Shown piece after piece: positions 50,749 to 59,447 of a DNA stretch of 64,000 bases; position 1 is the stretch's first letter, and each line of letters begins with the position of its first letter. The translations under genes and the position numbers were made by a program. This DNA is from Limnochordaceae bacterium (lineage in GTDB: Bacteria; Bacillota; Limnochordia; Limnochordales; Geochordaceae): NCBI GenBank assembly GCA_014896295.1, contig JADBKR010000005.1:124001-188000 (forward strand). Direction: 5' to 3'. Under the pieces are notes generated by a model. It was not told where the DNA came from, did no database searches, and saw only the letters and a program-made list of their open reading frames with translations.

Positions 50749-51971
50749 GACGCCGTCACCCCTACCGGCCGGCGGCTCTCCTGCGTTTTCGCCTCCTCTG
50801 GCAGCGCGTCCGGCTCCTCGACGAACAGCGGCCAGTGCCGGGCTACCCAGTCGTAGCCCAGCACGCCCGCAGCCACGATGGCTCCCGTAACCCACAGCTC
50901 CAGCAAGGAAGGCACATATGCGGCGCCGGCGCCCGCCCGCATGGAGACCAGCACCGAGTCGATGCGGTTGGCTATGACGCCCACCACGGCCAACCCGGCC
51001 GCCACGAGGCGGGCCCGGGCGCTTTGCCTCCAGCTCTTACGGCTCATGATCAGGGCCGGCAACGCTGCGCCCACGAGGACCTCCAGTCCGGCCGCCACGC
51101 TCTCCAGCGATACCGGCCGCGTCCAGGGCCCCTGGCCCCGGCTCACCCAGTCGCCCAGCCGCAGCGCCAGGTACAGCGCGAGCATCCAGGCCATGCCCCG
51201 GGCCAGCCCCTCGACGAGCGCCGGCTCGACCCGGTGACGGTAGACCCGGCTTGCCGCCGCGGCCTCGAGCTGGATCATGCCGAGCCCGGCCGCCACGGCC
51301 GAGACGAAGAAGAGCACGGGCAACAGCGGGGAGTACCAGAGGGGATCCATGCGGTACGTGGCGATGAGCAGCAGGCTGCCCAGCGACGACTGGTGCAGCA
51401 CCGAGCACACCACCCCCAGGATGACCATCGGAACCAGCGCCCGGCGTACGGCCCGGCATGCTCGGTGCCACCCCAGTCCCTCCAGCGCGACGGGGCTGAA
51501 TTCGAAGGCCAGCACCGTCGTGTAGACCATCACGCACCAGGCCACCTCGAACATCACCGAATGGGGCTGCCACATCACGATCGGGTGCCAGATGCGGTAC
51601 GGCCGCCCCAGGTCCATCAACAGGCCGGCGATCACCATCAGATATCCGAGAAACCCCGTCAAGACCGCCGGGCGGGCCAGCGGCGCATAACGATGCTTGC
51701 CGAACAGGTGCACCCAGGCCGCCACGACGAACGCCCCGGCCGCCAGGGCGACGCCGCCCATGACGTCGAAGGCGATCCACCAGCCCCAGGGCCAGGCGTC
51801 GTTGAGATGGGTGGTGGCCCCCAGGCCCCGGACGAGCCGGTAGACCATGGCCAGGCCTCCGGTCAGGGCCAGCGCCCAAAGCGCCAGGCGTCCCCAGCCG
51901 AGCTCGGCGAGCCTCTCGGTCGTCGAGCGCTGCCGCGACCTGCCGGGAATCCACCGCGCCTCCGCTCTCAT
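50745..51971 (-). CDS. NrfD/HybB-family quinone-interacting membrane subunit
   Basis: This 408-residue membrane protein has about ten hydrophobic segments and the NrfD/PsrC/HybB pattern: WPWGWWIAFDVMGGVALAAG, YLMVIAGLLMDLGRPYRIWH, MWQPHSVMFEVAWCVMVYTT, CSVLHQSSLGSLLLIA and WYSPLLPVLFFVSA. Such subunits exchange electrons with the quinone pool and pair with a four-cluster ferredoxin, here the gene just upstream. The two genes overlap by ATGA. No molybdopterin or hydrogenase catalytic subunit is encoded nearby. Confidence 0.9.
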   Translation of the reverse strand: MRAEARWIPGRSRQRSTTERLAELGWGRLALWALALTGGLAMVYRLVRGLGATTHLNDAWPWGWWIAFDVMGGVALAAGAFVVAAWVHLFGKHRYAPLARPAVLTGFLGYLMVIAGLLMDLGRPYRIWHPIVMWQPHSVMFEVAWCVMVYTTVLAFEFSPVALEGLGWHRACRAVRRALVPMVILGVVCSVLHQSSLGSLLLIATYRMDPLWYSPLLPVLFFVSAVAAGLGMIQLEAAAASRVYRHRVEPALVEGLARGMAWMLALYLALRLGDWVSRGQGPWTRPVSLESVAAGLEVLVGAALPALIMSRKSWRQSARARLVAAGLAVVGVIANRIDSVLVSMRAGAGAAYVPSLLELWVTGAIVAAGVLGYDWVARHWPLFVEEPDALPEEAKTQESRRPVGVTAS

Positions 51972-52906
51972 GCTCCGGGCTCCTTTCCGGATGGCGTGCC
52001 GGCCCACTCTCCGGCCTCTTGGGCCTCGTGCCGGCTCTCTCGAGCGCTCTCCCACCAGCGCACGACGGTCATGAGAACGGCCACGCCGACGGCGACCACG
52101 GGCACCTTCTCCATGACCGCCTGGGTCTTCTGAGGCGGGGGCGTGCTGCCCACCGAGGCGAAGCCCAGCTCTTCGAACGGCACGTCGGACAGATACAGCC
52201 ACGACGTGCCCCCCGCTTCGGTCAACCCGTAGATGCGGGGTACGTACCGGTCGGGGTGATCGGCGATGCGCTTCCTCGCGACGGCGACGAGCTCGGAGCG
52301 CCGCCCGAACGTGGTCGCCCCCGTCGGGCACGCCTCGGCGCAGGCGGGCGACTCGCCCCGCTCGAGGCGCGGGGCACACATGATGCACTTGGCCACGAGG
52401 GGCAGCGGGGTTTCCCACTGGTAGCGGGGGATGTGGAACGGGCAGGCGACCATGCAGTACCGGCAGCCGATACAGCGCCCGGCGTCATAGACCACGGGGC
52501 CCTCGGGGGTCTTGTGCAGGGCCCCCACGGGGCAGGCCGAAGCGCAAGCCGGGTCGAGGCAGTGAAAACACTGGGTCCGTACGTAGCGGACGTGGCCCGG
52601 GTCTCCCGGCAGCTCGACCTCCCGGACCGCCGTCCACTGATCGCCGTCGATGGCCGGGCGCTCCGGATCTCCGGTCCAGCCGTTGGCCTCCTGGCAGGCG
52701 TAGACGCAGCTGCGGCATCCGACGCACTCCGTGAGGTCGACCAGCATCCCGAAGCCGCCGTCGCCGTCTGTCACCGGGCCTGAAGCAAGCACCGGCACGG
52801 CGAGGCTGCCCGATAGGCCCGCCGCCACGGCCCCGGCCCCGCCGGCCAGCAGGGCCCGCCGGCTCAAAAGGGGACACGACCTCGCGCCGCGCACCTCGGT
52901 GGGCAA
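51968..52906 (-). CDS. HybA/NrfC-like four-cluster ferredoxin with Tat signal
   Basis: The protein (312 residues) starts with a twin-arginine signal, SRRALLAGGAGAVAAG, so it should be exported folded. Four [4Fe-4S] cysteine groups follow: CVGCRSCVYAC, CFHCLDPACASACP, CIGCRYCMVACP and CIMC...CAEACP. Near the C-terminus is a membrane helix (VPVVAVGVAVLMTVVRW), as in HybA. It should relay electrons between the NrfD-like subunit and an unknown partner. The TTG start is supported by GGGAGGG 7 bases upstream. Candidate regulator sites lie 27-65 bases before it. Confidence 0.9.
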   Translation of the reverse strand: MPTEVRGARSCPLLSRRALLAGGAGAVAAGLSGSLAVPVLASGPVTDGDGGFGMLVDLTECVGCRSCVYACQEANGWTGDPERPAIDGDQWTAVREVELPGDPGHVRYVRTQCFHCLDPACASACPVGALHKTPEGPVVYDAGRCIGCRYCMVACPFHIPRYQWETPLPLVAKCIMCAPRLERGESPACAEACPTGATTFGRRSELVAVARKRIADHPDRYVPRIYGLTEAGGTSWLYLSDVPFEELGFASVGSTPPPQKTQAVMEKVPVVAVGVAVLMTVVRWWESARESRHEAQEAGEWAGTPSGKEPGA

Positions 52907-52932
52907 GCCCCGTCCCTCCCTGTCGGTCCGCG

Positions 52933-52971
52933 CTGCAAGAGCCCTGTAAGACTCTTGCTGTCCGCTTACAA
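52933..52971. promoter_or_regulatory. Candidate response-regulator operator upstream of the ferredoxin gene
   Basis: Four related heptamers are arranged as two direct pairs facing each other: CTGCAAG (52933-52939) and CTGTAAG (52944-52950), then CTTGCTG (52954-52960) and CTTACAA (52965-52971). Within each pair the period is 11 bases, the spacing used by PhoB/OmpR-type dimers. The element is just upstream of the ferredoxin/NrfD genes and downstream of the OmpR-type regulator gene. Confidence 0.5.
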
Positions 52972-53130
52972 TCCTAGGGATAGAGGCTTGCCGTCACCCT
53001 GCGCTGCACTTGCACCTGGCTTGCCGGGACATTGCCGAAAGCTAACACCCCACGCAAAGCCACCGGCGACGAGGGCAAGGAGAGGTGCGCCGGGCGGCCC
53101 CGAGGCCGTCCCGCCGCCGTGGGGGGCCCC

Positions 53131-53937
53131 TCACACGGCCGGCACTTGAGGCGCGGGCGACCCCGGCCGGATGGGCCGGGCTCTGAACCGGTAGCCCACC
53201 CCGCGCACCGTCTGGATGAACTGCGGGGCCAGGGGATCTTCCTCGAGCTTTTCCCGCAACCGGCTGATGCAAACCGTCACGTTGGCGAGATCCCCCGCGT
53301 AATCGCTCTGCCACACTCGATCGAGGATCTGGTCCCGGGTGAAGACCACCATGGGGTGGCTCGCGAGCAGCCACAAGAGGTCGAACTCCCGGGCGGTGAG
53401 ATCCACCGGCTGCCCCCGCCGCCACACCATGCGGCACTGCCGGTCGATCGTGAGCCCCTCGAAGTGGAGCACCTGCTCCGTGCCCGCTGCCGGCGCGCCG
53501 CCCTCGGTCGCTCCTGCGTCGGGCCGCTCGCCCGCAGCGGAGGCGCCTGCGCGTTCGACGCCGGGATCAGGGCGGGCCCGGCGCAACACCGCCTGGATCC
53601 GCAACACCAGTTCCGCAAGGCTGAAGGGCTTGGTGAGATAGTCGTCCGCTCCCAACCAGAAGCCGGTCAGGCGATCGGGCTCCTCGCTGCGGGCCGAGAG
53701 GATGATGATGGGCGTGTTGGAACGTTCCCGGATGGCGTGGCACACCTCGTAGCCGTCGAGGCGCGGCAGCATCAGGTCGAGCACGACCAGGTCGGGCCGG
53801 AAACGGTCGAACTTCTCCAGGGCCTCTTCCCCGTCCGCCGCCACCTCCACCTGGTAGCCCGAACGCTCGAGGCGATGGCTCACCGCCTTGAGGATGTGCG
53901 GTTCGTCGTCGACGACGAGTATGCGTTCGGAGTCCAC
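53131..53937 (-). CDS. OmpR/PhoB-family response regulator
   Basis: This is a complete regulator of 268 residues. The receiver has RILVVDDEPHILK (acidic pair), the phospho-acceptor Asp in LVVLDLMLPRLDGYEV, the Ser in IIILSARS and the Lys in LTKPFSLAEL. An Ala/Gly-rich linker of about 40 residues follows. The winged helix has VDLTAREFDLLWLLASHPM, TRDQILDRVWQSDYAGD and VTVCISRLREKLEEDP. The kinase gene lies 10 bases upstream on the same strand, so they form a two-component pair. The likely target is the divergently structured repeat before the ferredoxin operon. Confidence 0.95.
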   Translation of the reverse strand: MDSERILVVDDEPHILKAVSHRLERSGYQVEVAADGEEALEKFDRFRPDLVVLDLMLPRLDGYEVCHAIRERSNTPIIILSARSEEPDRLTGFWLGADDYLTKPFSLAELVLRIQAVLRRARPDPGVERAGASAAGERPDAGATEGGAPAAGTEQVLHFEGLTIDRQCRMVWRRGQPVDLTAREFDLLWLLASHPMVVFTRDQILDRVWQSDYAGDLANVTVCISRLREKLEEDPLAPQFIQTVRGVGYRFRARPIRPGSPAPQVPAV

Positions 53938-53947
53938 GTCGAACGGA

Positions 53948-55618
53948 TCACCTCCGGCCTTCCGGTGTTGCCTGCGGCCTCGCGCCGACCGGGACGCGTG
54001 GCGGGGCGGGCAGCGTGAAGGTGAACGTGCTGCCCTTGCCGAGCTCCGAATCGACCCAGATGCGCCCGCCGTGCATCTCCACCAGGTGCCGGGCCAGCGC
54101 CAGCCCCAGCCCCGAGCCCGGATATTCCCGGCTGGCCGAGCTGTCCACCTGCCGGAACTTCTCGAAGATGATGCCGTGGTGCTCGGGCCGGATGCCGATG
54201 CCCGTATCCCGCACCTTCACCCGCACCATGGGCTCCTCAGGGCCAGGCTCCTCGAGCTCCACCGCCACGTGGCCGCGAGGGGTGAACTTCACGGCGTTGG
54301 AGAGCAGGTTCATGAGGACCTGCTCCACCCGGACGCGGTCCGCCTCCACCCAAACCGGCTGCGCCTGCGCCGGCGGGCGCACTTCGAGGCCCTTGCGAGC
54401 AGCCATGGGCTCGATGCGCCGCAAGGTGGCCTCGACGGCCAACCGTACGTCGAAGACCGTGCGGTCGAGCTGCATCCTCCCGGCCTCGATGCGGGCCAGG
54501 TCGAGCAGATCGTTGATCTGCTCGTACAGCCGCTGTGCACACTCCCGGATGTCGGTCAGGTACTCGCGCACCTGGTCACTGTCCGCGGTCGCCCCCTCCT
54601 CGCTCAACAGCTCCGTGAAGGCCAGGATGGAGGTGAGCGGGGTGCGCAGCTCGTGCGAGACGGTGGCCAGGAACTCCGACTGCAGCTTTTGGGCCCGTTC
54701 GAGCTCCACCTGCTTTTCCTGCAGGCGCGCGTTGGCCTCGGTCAATTTGCGGGTCCGCTCCTCGACCTTGGCCTCGAGGTCGGCGTACAGCTCCCGCAGG
54801 GCTCCGGCCATGGAGTTCATGACCGAGGCGAGCACGGCCGTCTCTCCGACCGCGCCCTTCGGCAGGGGAGCGGGCGTGAGGTCGCCCGTAGCGAAGCGGG
54901 ACGCCATCGCGGTGAGCTGCCCCAGGGGAGACGTGACCTGCCGGCGCAGCAACACCGCCAGCACCGAAAGCGACAGCGCCGTGAGCAGGAGCGTGAAGCG
55001 CAGCCGGCTGCGGATGGAGGAGGCGACGCCCGCCTCGAACTCCTCGATGGGCACCTGGATGCTCAACGCCCCCATGAGGTCGCCCACGGCCGGCGGCCGA
55101 TCGTGCCCGGTGCTGAGGGCACTTTGCTGGTGGCACGTCAGGCAGCTTTGCTCGAGATGGATGGGCGCGACGTACCGGAAGACCCGGGGCCCGTGCCCGC
55201 CGTCGGGCAGCACCGCGGCGAACTCCGTGGCGGCCGGGTCGGCGGAGAAGCGCCTGAGCGCCTGCTCCTCGACCGGGTCGGGTACGTGGGCCGCCCGCTC
55301 GGAGCCCATCCATACCTCTCGGACCCGGGCCGCCGAACTGGAACCGAAGATCTCTCCCACCACCCGGGCCACGACGACCGGATCCAGGTGATGGAACCCC
55401 GCAGGGTTGACGGCCACCCTCTCCGTCTCCGCCTGGGCGACGAAGGACCGCACCGCCAGGAATTGCTTCGTGACGGCCCGCGCCCGCTCGGTCAGCGTCA
55501 GCTCCGCCTGGACGCGCTGGCGGTAGGCGTCCCAGCCGAAGCTCGCCAGGCTCATGAACAGGGCCACGGCCGCTACGCTGCCCAGCAGGCGCACCGCCAG
55601 CCGATCCCACGGTCTCAT
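53948..55618 (-). CDS. Histidine kinase with Tll0287-like heme-motif sensor domain
   Basis: The kinase (556 residues) has an N-terminal membrane helix ([20 protein letters not shown]) and an outside sensor resembling Tll0287-like/DUF3365 domains. The sensor ends with SCLTCHQQS, a CXXCH site for covalent heme c. A second helix ([20 protein letters not shown]), a HAMP linker ([20 protein letters not shown]) and a coiled coil follow. The phospho-acceptor domain is [19 protein letters not shown]; the ATPase domain has [22 protein letters not shown] and [13 protein letters not shown]. It is expected to sense redox state or a small ligand outside the cell and phosphorylate the adjacent regulator. 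The ATG was chosen at the start of the helix-proximal basic stretch. Confidence 0.92.
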   Translation of the reverse strand: MRPWDRLAVRLLGSVAAVALFMSLASFGWDAYRQRVQAELTLTERARAVTKQFLAVRSFVAQAETERVAVNPAGFHHLDPVVVARVVGEIFGSSSAARVREVWMGSERAAHVPDPVEEQALRRFSADPAATEFAAVLPDGGHGPRVFRYVAPIHLEQSCLTCHQQSALSTGHDRPPAVGDLMGALSIQVPIEEFEAGVASSIRSRLRFTLLLTALSLSVLAVLLRRQVTSPLGQLTAMASRFATGDLTPAPLPKGAVGETAVLASVMNSMAGALRELYADLEAKVEERTRKLTEANARLQEKQVELERAQKLQSEFLATVSHELRTPLTSILAFTELLSEEGATADSDQVREYLTDIRECAQRLYEQINDLLDLARIEAGRMQLDRTVFDVRLAVEATLRRIEPMAARKGLEVRPPAQAQPVWVEADRVRVEQVLMNLLSNAVKFTPRGHVAVELEEPGPEEPMVRVKVRDTGIGIRPEHHGIIFEKFRQVDSSASREYPGSGLGLALARHLVEMHGGRIWVDSELGKGSTFTFTLPAPPRVPVGARPQATPEGRR

Positions 55619-55654
55619 GGCCCGTTGCACCCGCCTCTGGTCGTCCGCGGCTCG

Positions 55655-55663
55655 ATTATAACA
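55655..55663 (-). promoter_or_regulatory. Extended -10 promoter of the kinase-regulator operon
   Basis: TGTTATAAT on the minus strand, an extended -10 (TGnTATAAT), lies about 37 bases before the kinase ATG in the gap after ylzJ. The -35 is weak, as is common with extended -10 promoters. Confidence 0.55.
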
Positions 55664-55689
55664 CGCAGATAACAGGATTGTGATGGGCG

Positions 55690-55926
55690 TCACCAAGGGG
55701 TGCCGGGAAAGAGGGAAGGCCAGAGGTAGAGCTCGGCGGCGGTGGTGATGAGGCGCTGGACCCGCCACCGCCCGTCGGCGTGGTGCAGCAGCTCGACCCA
55801 GACCGGTACGCCGCCCCAGTGCCCGATCAGCACTTCATGCCGCTGCCCGGCGAACGGGCTGCCGTCGCCCGCAGGTGCCTCGAGACTGACGGGAAGCACG
55901 GTGTAGTAAACGTCGGAGACCATCAC
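55690..55926 (-). CDS. ylzJ: YlzJ-like protein
   Basis: This 78-residue protein resembles YlzJ, a small protein of unknown function encoded right after tepA in B. subtilis. It has the family pattern [27 protein letters not shown] strand content and [13 protein letters not shown]. The GTG overlaps the tepA stop as GTGA; an ATG one codon later is an alternative. Identification rests on position plus modest similarity. Confidence 0.75.
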   Translation of the reverse strand: MMVSDVYYTVLPVSLEAPAGDGSPFAGQRHEVLIGHWGGVPVWVELLHHADGRWRVQRLITTAAELYLWPSLFPGTPW

Positions 55927-56747
55927 GGGGAGGCCGCAGCCCCTCCGTCGCCGGCCGCCCGGGTTGCCTGCTCCCGGGCCCGGATCAGCTCCTTCAGGCG
56001 CGCCAGGGCTTGCGAAAGCCCCCCTACCTCGTCGATGATCCCGGCGTGGACTGCCTCTCGCCCGACGAGCACCGTGCCGACGTCCCGCACGAGGTCACCC
56101 GTGCGAAACATGAGCTCCCGCAGCTTCTCCTCGCTGATCCGCGAGTTGTCCACGATGAAGCGGATGATCCGGTCCTGCATCTTGTCGAGGTACTCGTAGG
56201 CCTGTGGCATGCCTACCAGCACGCCCGACAGGCGCACCGGGTGCACCGTGACGGTGGCGGTCTCGGCGATCAGGCTGTGGTCGGCCGCCACCGCGATCGG
56301 GATGCCGATGGAGTGCCCGCCGCCCAGCACGACCGAGACCGAAGGCTTGGAGAGGGTTCGTACCATCTCCGCGATGGCAAGCCCGGCCTCGATGTCGCCC
56401 CCCACGGTGTTGAGCACGATGAGCAGCCCCCGGACCCGGGGGCTCTGTTCGACGGCCACGAGCTGGGGGATGATGTGCTCGTAGCGGGTGGTCTTGTTCT
56501 TGGGGGGCAGGCTCACGTGCCCTTCCACCTGCCCGATGATGGGCAGGACGTGGATGCCCAGATCCCCCGACGGGACCGCCGCGAGCTGCCCCAGCTGCCG
56601 CAGGTACTCGAGGGGAGGCGCCGCCTGCGGGTTGGGAGGTGCCGGGGGCGCCACCGCAGGGACCCCGCGCTCTCCGTCCGGCGTCTGACCGTCCTCCTGC
56701 TCGGGGCCGTCCGATGGGTCCGCCCCCTGTTGGCTCCAGCAAAACAC
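55923..56747 (-). CDS. tepA: ClpP-like serine protease TepA
   Basis: TepA is a ClpP/SppA-fold protease linked to protein translocation and spore development. The conserved core has [37 protein letters not shown], the nucleophile in [29 protein letters not shown] and [17 protein letters not shown]. The N-terminal 55 residues are Pro/Ala/Glu-rich. The GTG start has a GGGAGGA site 8 bases ahead. The order rnj-tepA-ylzJ is as in B. subtilis. Confidence 0.93.
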   Translation of the reverse strand: MFCWSQQGADPSDGPEQEDGQTPDGERGVPAVAPPAPPNPQAAPPLEYLRQLGQLAAVPSGDLGIHVLPIIGQVEGHVSLPPKNKTTRYEHIIPQLVAVEQSPRVRGLLIVLNTVGGDIEAGLAIAEMVRTLSKPSVSVVLGGGHSIGIPIAVAADHSLIAETATVTVHPVRLSGVLVGMPQAYEYLDKMQDRIIRFIVDNSRISEEKLRELMFRTGDLVRDVGTVLVGREAVHAGIIDEVGGLSQALARLKELIRAREQATRAAGDGGAAASP

Positions 56748-56840
56748 CAGGTGTCCTCCCGTAGCGTGCCGGTTGTGAACGGGCAGCCGCTCCCACGAAG
56801 GCCGGCTGCGCCCGGGAGGTAGTATGCACCGTCTGTGGCC

Positions 56841-58508
56841 TCAGACCTCGACGATGATCGGCAAGATCATGGGCCGGCGCTTGAGCCGCTCGAAGATGAA
56901 CTGGCCCAGCGCCTCCCGCACCCGGCCCTTGACGGCTCCCCACTCGGCGCCGTTTTTCGACAGCACGTCGAGCAGCGCCGTCTTGGCCTCCTGCCGGGCC
57001 TCCTCCATGAAGGTCTCCGACTCCCGCACGTAGACGAAGCCCCGGGAGACGAGCTCCGGCCCCGCCAGGAGCTCCCCCGATCGGGAGTCGACGGTCAGGA
57101 CGACGACCAGGATGCCGTCCTGGGCGAGGTGACGGCGATCCCGGAGCACCACGTTGCCCACGTCGCCCACCGACAGCCCGTCCACGAAGACCTGCCCCGC
57201 CTGCACCCGGCCCTTGCGGGCGAGCCGATCGGCGGTGAGCTCGAGCACGTCGCCGTTTTCCACGATGAAGATGCCGTCGGGCGCGATTCCCACGTCCCGG
57301 GCGAGCCGGGCGTGCTTGACCAGCATCCGGTACTCGCCGTGCACCGGCACGAAAAAGCGCGGGCGCACCAGGTTGAGCAGGAGCTTCAGCTCCTCCTGGC
57401 AGGCGTGGCCCGAGGCGTGAATCCCCTCGAAGGGCTCGTAGATCACGTTGGCGCCGAGCTTGAACAGCCGGTTGACGGTCCTGCCGACCAGCCGCTCGTT
57501 GCCGGGGATCGGGTGCGCCGAGATGATGACGGTGTCGCCCGGCACGATCTCCACGAGCCGGTGATCCTGGGAGGCCATGCGGGAGAGGGCCGACATCGGC
57601 TCTCCCTGGCTCCCGGTGGTCAGGATGACCAGCCGGTTGTGAGCCTGCTGGGCGATCTGGTCCTGCGCGATGAGGACCCCCTCCGGGATCCGCAGGTACC
57701 CCAGCTCGGCGGCGATGCCCACGACCGTCTCCATGCTGCGTCCGACCACCGCCACCCGCCGGCCGGTGGCCACCGCCGCGTCGATGGCCTGCTGGATGCG
57801 GTGGACGTTGGTGGCGAACGTGGCCACCAGCACCCGGCCGGCCGCCCTGCGAAACGCCTCGAGGAACGCCTCCCCCACGCGGCGCTCCGACGGGCTCCAG
57901 CCGGGCTGCTCGGCGTTGGTGCTGTCGGAGAGCAACAGATGCACGCCCTGCTTGCCCAGCTCGGCCAGCCGGTGATAGTCGGTGGGGCGCCCGTCGATGG
58001 GGGTCTGATCGAACTTGAAGTCGGTGACGTGCAGGACCGTGCCGACGGCACCATGAACGGCGATGGCGACCGCATCGGCGATGCTGTGGTTGAGGTGGAT
58101 GAACTCCACGTCGAAGCCGCCCAGCCGCCGCCGCTGCCCGGCCTGCACCTCGATGAACTCGGGCAGCGACTCCAGGTTGTGCTCGAGCAGCCGGGCCCGC
58201 ACGAGCCCCAGCGTGAGCCGGGTGCCGTAGACGGGCGCCTGGATCTGACGCAGGACGTACGGCAGGGCGCCGATGTGATCTTCGTGACCGTGGGTCAGGA
58301 CGATGGCCCGGACCTTCTGCCGGCGCTCCACGAGATAGGAGAAATCGGGGATGACCAGGTCGATCCCCAGCATCTCCTCTTCGGGGAACATCACCCCGGC
58401 GTCGATGACCAGGATGTCGTCCGCGCTCTCCAGCACCATCATGTTTTTGCCGACTTCGCCCAGACCGCCCAGGGGGATGACCGAGAGCGCCGGCTCACTC
58501 GAACCCAT
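56841..58508 (-). CDS. rnj: Ribonuclease J
   Basis: RNase J is a metallo-beta-lactamase ribonuclease with 5'-exo and endonuclease activity. The zinc motif LTHGHEDHIGALPY, FIHLNHSIADAVAIA, LLSDSTNAEQPGWSPSE, VATFATNVHRIQQ and the C-terminal HASGHACQEEL, PVHGEYRML are all present. The protein has 555 residues. A GTG five codons upstream (58523) overlaps the GGGAGG that would be its own ribosome site, so I prefer the ATG. In B. subtilis the gene at this position is rnjB. Confidence 0.94.
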   Translation of the reverse strand: MGSSEPALSVIPLGGLGEVGKNMMVLESADDILVIDAGVMFPEEEMLGIDLVIPDFSYLVERRQKVRAIVLTHGHEDHIGALPYVLRQIQAPVYGTRLTLGLVRARLLEHNLESLPEFIEVQAGQRRRLGGFDVEFIHLNHSIADAVAIAVHGAVGTVLHVTDFKFDQTPIDGRPTDYHRLAELGKQGVHLLLSDSTNAEQPGWSPSERRVGEAFLEAFRRAAGRVLVATFATNVHRIQQAIDAAVATGRRVAVVGRSMETVVGIAAELGYLRIPEGVLIAQDQIAQQAHNRLVILTTGSQGEPMSALSRMASQDHRLVEIVPGDTVIISAHPIPGNERLVGRTVNRLFKLGANVIYEPFEGIHASGHACQEELKLLLNLVRPRFFVPVHGEYRMLVKHARLARDVGIAPDGIFIVENGDVLELTADRLARKGRVQAGQVFVDGLSVGDVGNVVLRDRRHLAQDGILVVVLTVDSRSGELLAGPELVSRGFVYVRESETFMEEARQEAKTALLDVLSKNGAEWGAVKGRVREALGQFIFERLKRRPMILPIIVEV

Positions 58509-58557
58509 GCGGCGTGCATGCACCTCCCTAGCATCGGGGCCGTCGACCGCCCCTCGC

Positions 58558-59442
58558 TCATCCGACCAGCGCCAGCTGCTCCATCGCCTTGCGAATGACG
58601 GCCGTCTCCGCCTCGGAGGCCTCCACCAGCGGCGGCCGCACCGGGCCGACCTTCACGCCGGCCAGCTGCAGGGCCCGCTTGATCGGAATGGGGTTGGTCG
58701 TGACGAACAAAGCCTTGAAGAGCCCGAAAAGCTCCAGGTGGATCGCCTTCGCCCGATCGACCTTGCCGCTCACGAACGCCTCGATCATCTCCCGGATCCG
58801 CCGGCCCACCAGGTGGGAGGCGACGCTGACGACGCCTGCTCCCCCCACGGCGAGGATCGGCAAGGTCAGGCTGTCGTCGCCGCTGTAGATGAGGAAGTCG
58901 GGCGGCGTCATGGTACGCACCAGTGAGACGTGATCGATCTGTCCCGACGAGTCCTTCAGCCCCACCACGTTGTCGATGGCCGCCAGCTTGGCCGTGGTCT
59001 CGGCGGCCAGCATCTGCCCCGTTCGGCCCGGGATATTGTACAGGATGACCGGAAGGCTCGTCGAGCGGGCGATGGTCTCGAAGTGGCGGTAGAGGCCCTC
59101 TTGCGGCGGCCTGTTGTAGTACGGGACCACGGCCAGGATGGCGTCGACCCCGGCTTTCTCGGCCTTGCGGGTCAGCTCCACGCTGTGCGCGGTGTCGTAG
59201 GTGCCCGTGCCGGCCACCACCGTGGCCCGCCCCCCGACCGCCTCGACCACCGCCCGGAACAGGCCCAGCTTCTCCTCGTCCGTCAGCGTCGGCGACTCCC
59301 CCGTGCTGCCCGAGACCACCACCCCGTCCGAACCCGTCTCCACCAACCGGACGGCCAGCGCGGCCGCCGCCTCGTAGTCGACGCTGCCGTCCGGCCGCAT
59401 GGGCGTCACCATGGCAGTCAGGAGCCGTCCCAGCTCAGCCAT
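58558..59442 (-). CDS. dapA: 4-hydroxy-tetrahydrodipicolinate synthase
   Basis: DapA condenses pyruvate with aspartate semialdehyde, the branch step to lysine and dipicolinate. Key motifs: VVSGSTGESPTL (Ser in place of the first Thr of the usual GTTGES), LYNIPGRTGQ with the catalytic Tyr, and VVGLKDSSG with the Schiff-base Lys. The protein has 294 residues. The ATG lies directly after a GAGGAGG ribosome site that overlaps the dapG stop. Confidence 0.95.
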   Translation of the reverse strand: MAELGRLLTAMVTPMRPDGSVDYEAAAALAVRLVETGSDGVVVSGSTGESPTLTDEEKLGLFRAVVEAVGGRATVVAGTGTYDTAHSVELTRKAEKAGVDAILAVVPYYNRPPQEGLYRHFETIARSTSLPVILYNIPGRTGQMLAAETTAKLAAIDNVVGLKDSSGQIDHVSLVRTMTPPDFLIYSGDDSLTLPILAVGGAGVVSVASHLVGRRIREMIEAFVSGKVDRAKAIHLELFGLFKALFVTTNPIPIKRALQLAGVKVGPVRPPLVEASEAETAVIRKAMEQLALVG

Positions 59443-59447
59443 CCTCC

